A stretch of DNA of 64,000 bases from GCA-002050365 sp964237235 (GTDB taxonomy: Bacteria > Acidobacteriota > Blastocatellia > Pyrinomonadales > Pyrinomonadaceae): the NCBI GenBank assembly GCA_964237235.1, contig CAXSGY010000028.1:5268-69267 (forward strand), written 5' to 3'. Below the pieces are notes generated by a model. That model was not told where the DNA came from. It searched no databases and saw only the letters and a list, made by a program, of their open reading frames with translations. Positions 59,357 through 64,000 of the stretch are shown here, piece after piece; position 1 is the first letter of the stretch, and every line of letters starts with the position of its first letter. The position numbers and the translations under genes were made by a program.

Positions 59357-59947
59357 TTATTGACACCGCTTCATCGGTCGTTCGATTTGTTTGCCTTTTT
59401 TGTCGTCCCAAACATAACACTGTTCGCTGACGAGAACCATTTTATTTTTCACGACTTTATAAGTTTCGGTCACCACCGAACGCCCGGCGCAACATTGATT
59501 GGTTGCGGAGATTAATTTCGTTTTCCCGTCAAATTCGAGCGAAGTGCCTTCGTATTTGCTGTCAAAAAATTGCCTTTTAACCGGGTCGTAAAGATAATAC
59601 AAACTCGATGTATTCGGTCCGGCGTAGGACGATTCGAAAATCGAAAAATCCTTGAGTCCGTCGAAATTAAAATCGCCGACCGAAACGCTCTCCGCGCCGC
59701 GCTGTTCGCAGTCAACGACAATTTTCTGAATCAAGCGGTCGGTTTTTTTCTCGAATATCTCAACCGCGACGGCTCGGTCGCCTGACACAACGACCTTAAA
59801 ATATTTGTCGGGAAGAGAATCCGTTTGAATCAATTCCCGCTCCGCAGCGTCGCCGATAAAACTCGAATACTCCGCTTGCGCGAACGCATTTGCCGCCGCC
59901 AACGAAATCAGCAAAGCGAACAACGCCGGTTTAATCATATTTTTCAT
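59357..59947 (-). CDS. Secreted XAC2610-like protein, 196 aa
   Basis: From ATG 59947 (MKNMIKPALFALLISLAAAN, signal peptide ending AFAQ); upstream in-frame sequence is not signal-like. Contains VGDFNFDGLKDFSI and SSLYYLYDPVKRQFF, the pattern of XAC2610-related proteins, with four Cys in the mature part. Function unknown; likely periplasmic or secreted. Confidence 0.72.
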   Translation of the reverse strand: MKNMIKPALFALLISLAAANAFAQAEYSSFIGDAAERELIQTDSLPDKYFKVVVSGDRAVAVEIFEKKTDRLIQKIVVDCEQRGAESVSVGDFNFDGLKDFSIFESSYAGPNTSSLYYLYDPVKRQFFDSKYEGTSLEFDGKTKLISATNQCCAGRSVVTETYKVVKNKMVLVSEQCYVWDDKKGKQIERPMKRCQ

Positions 59948-60197
59948 AAAATCCGATTTAGATTTTTGCAGTTTTTCGATTTTAAAATTCGTATTTTGTT
60001 CTCCCGAATATAACACGAAAGACAAGCGATTTTACATAATTTTGTCGTTGAAAAATAGCCGGGAAATCAGACGAACCGACGTTAATCTCGCGGAAAATTA
60101 AGCAAGACGAAATTTTGTTCTTTTTATTTTCCACTTCGCCCGGCATTTATTGATTTCGATTTGTCTAAACATCGCTCCAACTGTGAAAATAAAACGA

Positions 60198-61748
60198 ATG
60201 AAATTAAATCTAAACGATACTTTCAACCTGGAGCTTCCGGCGGATTCGATTACCGAAAATTACGTTCGACAAGTTCCGAATGCCTGTTTTTCATTTGTCA
60301 AACCGGCATTACCGGGCAATCCTTCGTTGATTCATTTTTCGCCGCAGATGCTCGAAGCAGTCGGATTAAGCGAAAAAGACGCGAACGGCGAAGAGTTTCT
60401 GAACGTCTTTTCCGGCAAGGAAATTTACCCGGACACGAAGCCGTTTGCGATGTGTTACGGCGGGCATCAATTCGGCAATTGGGCGGGACAGCTCGGCGAC
60501 GGCAGAGCGATCAATTTGTTTGAAGTAAACAACAAAAATAAACAATGGGCGTTGCAGCTGAAGGGCGCGGGACGCACGCCTTATTCGCGCGGCGCGGACG
60601 GTTTGGCGGTCTTGCGTTCTTCGATCCGCGAATATCTGTGCAGCGAAGCGGTGTTTCATCTCGGCGTGCCGACGACGCGGGCTTTGTCGCTTGTTTTAAC
60701 CGGCGACGACGTTTGGCGCGATATGCTCTACGACGGCAACGCGGCGTTTGAAAAAGGCGCGATTGTCTGCCGCGTCGCGCCGACGTTTGTTCGTTTCGGC
60801 AATTTTCAGATTTTCGCTTTCCGGCAGGATTTCGAAAATTTGAAAAAGCTGACCGATTACACGATTCGCCATTTTTATCCGCATTTGGGCGAGCCGAATA
60901 AAGAATCGTATATCGAATTTTTTCGGGAAATCGCCGAAAAAACGCTCGATTTGATGATTCAATGGGAGCGCGTCGGATTCGTTCACGGCGTGATGAACAC
61001 GGACAATATGTCAATTTTGGGCTTGACGATTGATTTCGGTCCATACGGTTGGCTCGAAGATTACGATCCCGGTTGGACACCGAACACGACCGACGCGGGG
61101 CAGAAACGCTATCGCTACGGCAACCAATCCGCCGTCGGTTTGTGGAATCTTTTGCAATTGGGCAACGCTCTTTACCCGCTCATCGAAGATGCCGCGCCGC
61201 TCGAAAAAATTTTAGACGCATATCAAATTTCGTATCTGCCGAAACACGTCCGAATGATGTCCGACAAACTGGGTTTGAAAAACGCGGCGGAAGCGGATTT
61301 GGTGGTCGAATTAGAACACTTGCTTCATCAATCTGAAATGGATTTGACGTTGTTTTTCCGCCGTCTGAGCAAATTCGACGAAAACAATCCGAACGAGTTT
61401 TGGACGCTTTTGCAATCGTCGAGCTATTCGGAAAACCTCGAAAACTTCAGGGAAAAATGGACGGCGTTTTTCCAAATTTATGCTGAAATTCTCATCGCCG
61501 AGCAACGCGAAAAAGCCGAAAAACGCGAAGCGATGAACCGCGTCAACCCGAAATACGTTCTGCGAAATTATATGGCGCAGCTCGCCATTGATGCCGCCGA
61601 CGCGGGCGATTATTCGATTGTTGACGAATTGTTCAATTTACTTTTGAAGCCATACGACGAACAACCCGAATCGGAAAAATGGTTCGCTTTGCGCCCCGAA
61701 TGGGCGAAGACCAAAGTCGGCTGCTCGATGCTTTCGTGCAGTTCGTAG
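60198..61748 (+). CDS. selO: Protein adenylyltransferase SelO (YdiU)
   Basis: Start at ATG 60198 (MKLNLNDTFNLELPAD). 516 aa with the pseudokinase core: QLGDGRAINLFEV, LKGAGRTPYSRGADGLAVLR, HGVMNTDNMSILGLTIDFGP (catalytic Asn/Asp). It transfers AMP to Ser, Thr or Tyr of target proteins, in known members under oxidative stress. The C-terminus ends CSMLSCSS, with Cys at the position that is selenocysteine in animal SelO; no Sec codon is used here. No frameshift; followed by a strong terminator. Confidence 0.92.
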   Translation: MKLNLNDTFNLELPADSITENYVRQVPNACFSFVKPALPGNPSLIHFSPQMLEAVGLSEKDANGEEFLNVFSGKEIYPDTKPFAMCYGGHQFGNWAGQLGDGRAINLFEVNNKNKQWALQLKGAGRTPYSRGADGLAVLRSSIREYLCSEAVFHLGVPTTRALSLVLTGDDVWRDMLYDGNAAFEKGAIVCRVAPTFVRFGNFQIFAFRQDFENLKKLTDYTIRHFYPHLGEPNKESYIEFFREIAEKTLDLMIQWERVGFVHGVMNTDNMSILGLTIDFGPYGWLEDYDPGWTPNTTDAGQKRYRYGNQSAVGLWNLLQLGNALYPLIEDAAPLEKILDAYQISYLPKHVRMMSDKLGLKNAAEADLVVELEHLLHQSEMDLTLFFRRLSKFDENNPNEFWTLLQSSSYSENLENFREKWTAFFQIYAEILIAEQREKAEKREAMNRVNPKYVLRNYMAQLAIDAADAGDYSIVDELFNLLLKPYDEQPESEKWFALRPEWAKTKVGCSMLSCSS

Positions 61749-61752
61749 AACA

Positions 61753-61786
61753 CGAAAAAGACGAAGTTTCAGCTTCGTCTTTTTCG
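61753..61786 (+). terminator. Rho-independent terminator after selO
   Basis: CGAAAAAGACGAAG (61753-61766) pairs perfectly with CTTCGTCTTTTTCG (61773-61786), loop TTTCAG, ending in a T-rich arm five bases after the gene stop. Confidence 0.88.
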
Positions 61787-61891
61787 ATAATAATTTGTCC
61801 TTTAAATTAATCCGCCGGTGAATAGACAAACTTTTCTGAAGTTATGCAGAGGCTAGAGAACGACTTTTTTTTATGCTAAAGTGAATAATAA

Positions 61892-62620
61892 ATGCCCGTT
61901 CAAATGACATCAATGCCATCGTTTTCTTTCAATTCGATATTTAACGCGCGGTCAATTTTTATTATTACCGTGGTTGCCGCGGCGAGTTTTTCAGCGTTGT
62001 CCGTTCGCGCCCAGCAGACTGCGCCGAACGACGCGCCGGTCATTGTGCAGCCCGGTGCGCCCGGCGAACCAACGCGCGTTTTGCCCTCGACGACCAGAGC
62101 GAAGCTGACCGCGCTGTCGCCGAAGGATGTCGAGTTTATGCAGGGAATGATTATGCATCACGGACAGGCGGTCGAGATGACCGCGCTCATCGAAGCGCGG
62201 ACGCGAAACAAAGCGGTTCGCCTGATCGGAGCGCGCATCAGCCATTCGCAAACCGACGAAATGAATTTTATGAAACGCTGGCTCGAATCGAGAAAACAGC
62301 CGACTTCGATGCCGATGCCGAAAATGGATATGAGTATGCCGGGAATGAATATGTCGAGCCAAAATCAAATGCTGATGCCCGGAATGCTGACTCCGAAACA
62401 AATGGACGCGCTCGAAAAAGCCAAGGGCGCGGAGTTTGATCGGTTGTTTTTGAGCGGAATGATCCAGCATCACGGCGGCGCGCTGACGATGGTCAAGGAT
62501 TTGTTCAACACCGGCGGCGCGGGACAGGATGCCGAACTTTTTAATTTTGCGACCGATGTTGACAGCGGACAACGCGCCGAGATCAGAATTATGCAGACGC
62601 TTTTGGATAAAAAACCATAG
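61892..62620 (+). CDS. DUF305 domain secreted protein
   Basis: 242 aa: signal peptide (IIITVVAAASFSALSVRAQ), then two DUF305 helical hairpins, MQGMIMHHGQAVEMTALIEA and FLSGMIQHHGGALTMVKDLF, with a Met-rich linker (MPMPKMDMSMPGMNMSS) likely to bind copper. DUF305 proteins are ferritin-like and often occur in metal-resistance loci. It is directly followed, after 10 bases, by a LVIVD-repeat gene, forming a two-gene unit. Confidence 0.88.
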   Translation: MPVQMTSMPSFSFNSIFNARSIFIITVVAAASFSALSVRAQQTAPNDAPVIVQPGAPGEPTRVLPSTTRAKLTALSPKDVEFMQGMIMHHGQAVEMTALIEARTRNKAVRLIGARISHSQTDEMNFMKRWLESRKQPTSMPMPKMDMSMPGMNMSSQNQMLMPGMLTPKQMDALEKAKGAEFDRLFLSGMIQHHGGALTMVKDLFNTGGAGQDAELFNFATDVDSGQRAEIRIMQTLLDKKP

Positions 62621-62630
62621 AGGAGAAACG

Positions 62631-64000
62631 ATGAACCGATTACGCGCAGATGCTTTTTGTTTATTAACTGTTTTTGTTTTTTTATGCTCGTGCTTTGCCG
62701 CCGAAACATCGGCGCAAAATCCGCCGACGGCACCGGCACTTCCGGCGGGAATGACGGGTTCGGATGTTAATGATCCGCGCTCTAAACTGTCGCCCGGATT
62801 ATATGACGCGGGCGAAGCGGCGATGGGAATGAAACACCTTCTGCTGCTCAAAAAGCCGGATGCGTTTCAGCTCGGCACCGACGACCCCGACAGTCCGGCA
62901 GTGCAGAAAACGCTCGGTACTGCCATCGGCATTGCCGACACATCGAAAATGCCGAAACCGCTTCAACTCGTTCTGGCGCAGCTCGCTTTCGCCAATTCGG
63001 ATTTGGCGTTTCAGGGCAATCATCTGTTTCAGGGAAATTTCTACGGCGTAAATATCTACGACATCTCCGCGCCCGCCAACACGAAACTTTTGACTTCAAT
63101 CGTTTGCCCGGGCGGACAGGGCGACGTTTCGGTTTATAAAAATCTGATGTTTATGTCGGTCGAGATGCCGAACGGCAGACTCGATTGCAGCGTGCAGGGT
63201 TTTGCGCCCGTGCCGCACGTCGAAGGACAGCAGCCCGCGCCCGACGTGCAGAAAGACCGTTTTCGCGGTGTCAGGATTTTCGATATTTCAGACATCAGAA
63301 ATCCGAAACAGGTCGGCGCGGTGCAAACCTGTCGCGGCTCGCACACGCATACGCTCGTCATTGACCCGAAGGATAAAGACAACGCTTACATTTACGTTTC
63401 GGGAACGTCCTTCGTTCGACCGGGCGAAGAACTCGCGGGCTGTTCGGGCGAATCGCCGGATAAAGACCCGAACACCGCGCTGTTTCGCATTGATGTCATC
63501 AAGGTGCCGCTCGCCGCACCGCAAAACGCGAAAATAATTTCGAGTCCGCGTGTCTTTATTGATCCGCGAACCGGTGCGATCAACGGTCTGAACAACGGCG
63601 GCTCGCACGACAGCAACGGCAAAACGGCGGATACCAATCAATGCCACGACATTACAGTCTATTCGGCAATCGGTCTGGCGGCGGGCGCGTGTTCGGGCAA
63701 CGGCATTCTGCTCGACATCAGAGACCCGGCGAATCCGAAACGAATTGACGCGGTTAACGATCCGAATTATTCCTACTGGCACTCGGCTTCGTTTTCCAAT
63801 GACGGGAAAAAAGTCGTTTTTACGGACGAATGGGGCGGCGGATTGGGCGCGCGCTGCCGGGCGACCGACCCGAACAAATGGGGCGCGGACGCGATTTTCA
63901 ATCTGGAAAATAACAAGCTGAGTTTCGCCAATTATTATAAAATGCCCGCCGCGCAGGGCGACACCGAAAACTGCGTCGCGCACAACGGCTCGCTCGTTCC
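62631..64000 (+). CDS. LVIVD-repeat secreted protein, truncated by window end
   Basis: Strong AGAGGAG before ATG 62631. At least 456 residues: signal peptide or lipoprotein leader (VFVFLCSCFAAETSAQ), then beta-propeller-like repeats of the LVIVD type (NFYGVNIYDISAPANTKLLT; FRGVRIFDISDIRNPKQVG; GILLDIRDPANPKRIDAV). DUF305 plus LVIVD pairs recur in Acidobacteriota and Gemmatimonadota; function unknown. The frame is open to the last base. Confidence 0.85.
   Translation, partial: MNRLRADAFCLLTVFVFLCSCFAAETSAQNPPTAPALPAGMTGSDVNDPRSKLSPGLYDAGEAAMGMKHLLLLKKPDAFQLGTDDPDSPAVQKTLGTAIGIADTSKMPKPLQLVLAQLAFANSDLAFQGNHLFQGNFYGVNIYDISAPANTKLLTSIVCPGGQGDVSVYKNLMFMSVEMPNGRLDCSVQGFAPVPHVEGQQPAPDVQKDRFRGVRIFDISDIRNPKQVGAVQTCRGSHTHTLVIDPKDKDNAYIYVSGTSFVRPGEELAGCSGESPDKDPNTALFRIDVIKVPLAAPQNAKIISSPRVFIDPRTGAINGLNNGGSHDSNGKTADTNQCHDITVYSAIGLAAGACSGNGILLDIRDPANPKRIDAVNDPNYSYWHSASFSNDGKKVVFTDEWGGGLGARCRATDPNKWGADAIFNLENNKLSFANYYKMPAAQGDTENCVAHNGSLV

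Overview
The window looks like chromosome of an Acidobacteriota bacterium, most likely class Blastocatellia (Pyrinomonadales-like). This is inferred from content: a DUF4394 protein with FG-GAP/VCBS calcium-loop repeats, paired DUF4331 proteins, TPR lipoproteins, a PKD-like secreted protein, moderate GC, and convergent or divergent single genes rather than long operons. There is one tRNA (Ala, GGC) and no rRNA or CRISPR array.

Region 1 (1-1600) is AT-rich accessory DNA. The left edge cuts a two-gene unit: an sce7726-family nuclease-like protein followed, after 6 bases, by the first ten codons of a 'beta family' (sce7725-type) protein.

Region 2 (about 1600-21600) is an integrated phage-related element of about 20 kb with every gene on the minus strand. 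In transcription order it has a tyrosine integrase, an unknown 470-aa protein, a HTH/excisionase-like protein, two zinc-ribbon proteins, a DUF3854-DUF927 primase/helicase-like protein, a 12-copy TGTAAC iteron-like array, small unknown genes, two small-terminase-like proteins, a HAD phosphatase, and a block of virion-entry-type proteins ending in a very large polyvalent protein (transglycosylase, ParB-like and LPD38-like domains). I see no capsid, portal, tail or large terminase. It resembles a phage satellite that has taken over an ejection-protein module, or a prophage whose head/tail block was lost. The 2881-aa open frame is probably two genes joined by a frame error near 4597.

Region 3 (21700-50000) is mostly host genes: methyltransferase, TlpA-type thioredoxin, glycine oxidase, NAD-type isocitrate dehydrogenase, PNPOx-like protein, tRNA-Ala, a secreted ricin-lectin/aerolysin-like protein, signal peptidase I, class V aminotransferase, glycogen debranching enzyme, a nickel/cobalt ECF importer (MQO) with a NikR-like operator, a convergent NicO-type efflux protein, and an envelope cluster. 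That cluster holds two TPR lipoproteins, two DUF4331 proteins, DUF4142, DUF417 and a DUF4394/FG-GAP protein around a Crp/Fnr regulator. Several intergenic gaps carry palindromes built of degenerate 7-mer tandem words, and two carry related MITE-like elements.

Region 4 (49980-57100) is an accessory island around lepA. The 3' end of lepA is present three times; the extra copies bracket an AlbA_2/HATPase gene and a PIN-RHH toxin-antitoxin pair. Synonymous divergence between copies points to serial insertion of foreign modules that each brought a lepA tail. Several genes here carry single-base frame breaks, mostly in A or T runs.

Region 5 (57100-64000) returns to host genes: a secreted Asp-zincin (M35) protease, a DUF1810 protein, an XAC2610-like secreted protein, SelO, a DUF305 protein and a truncated LVIVD-repeat protein.
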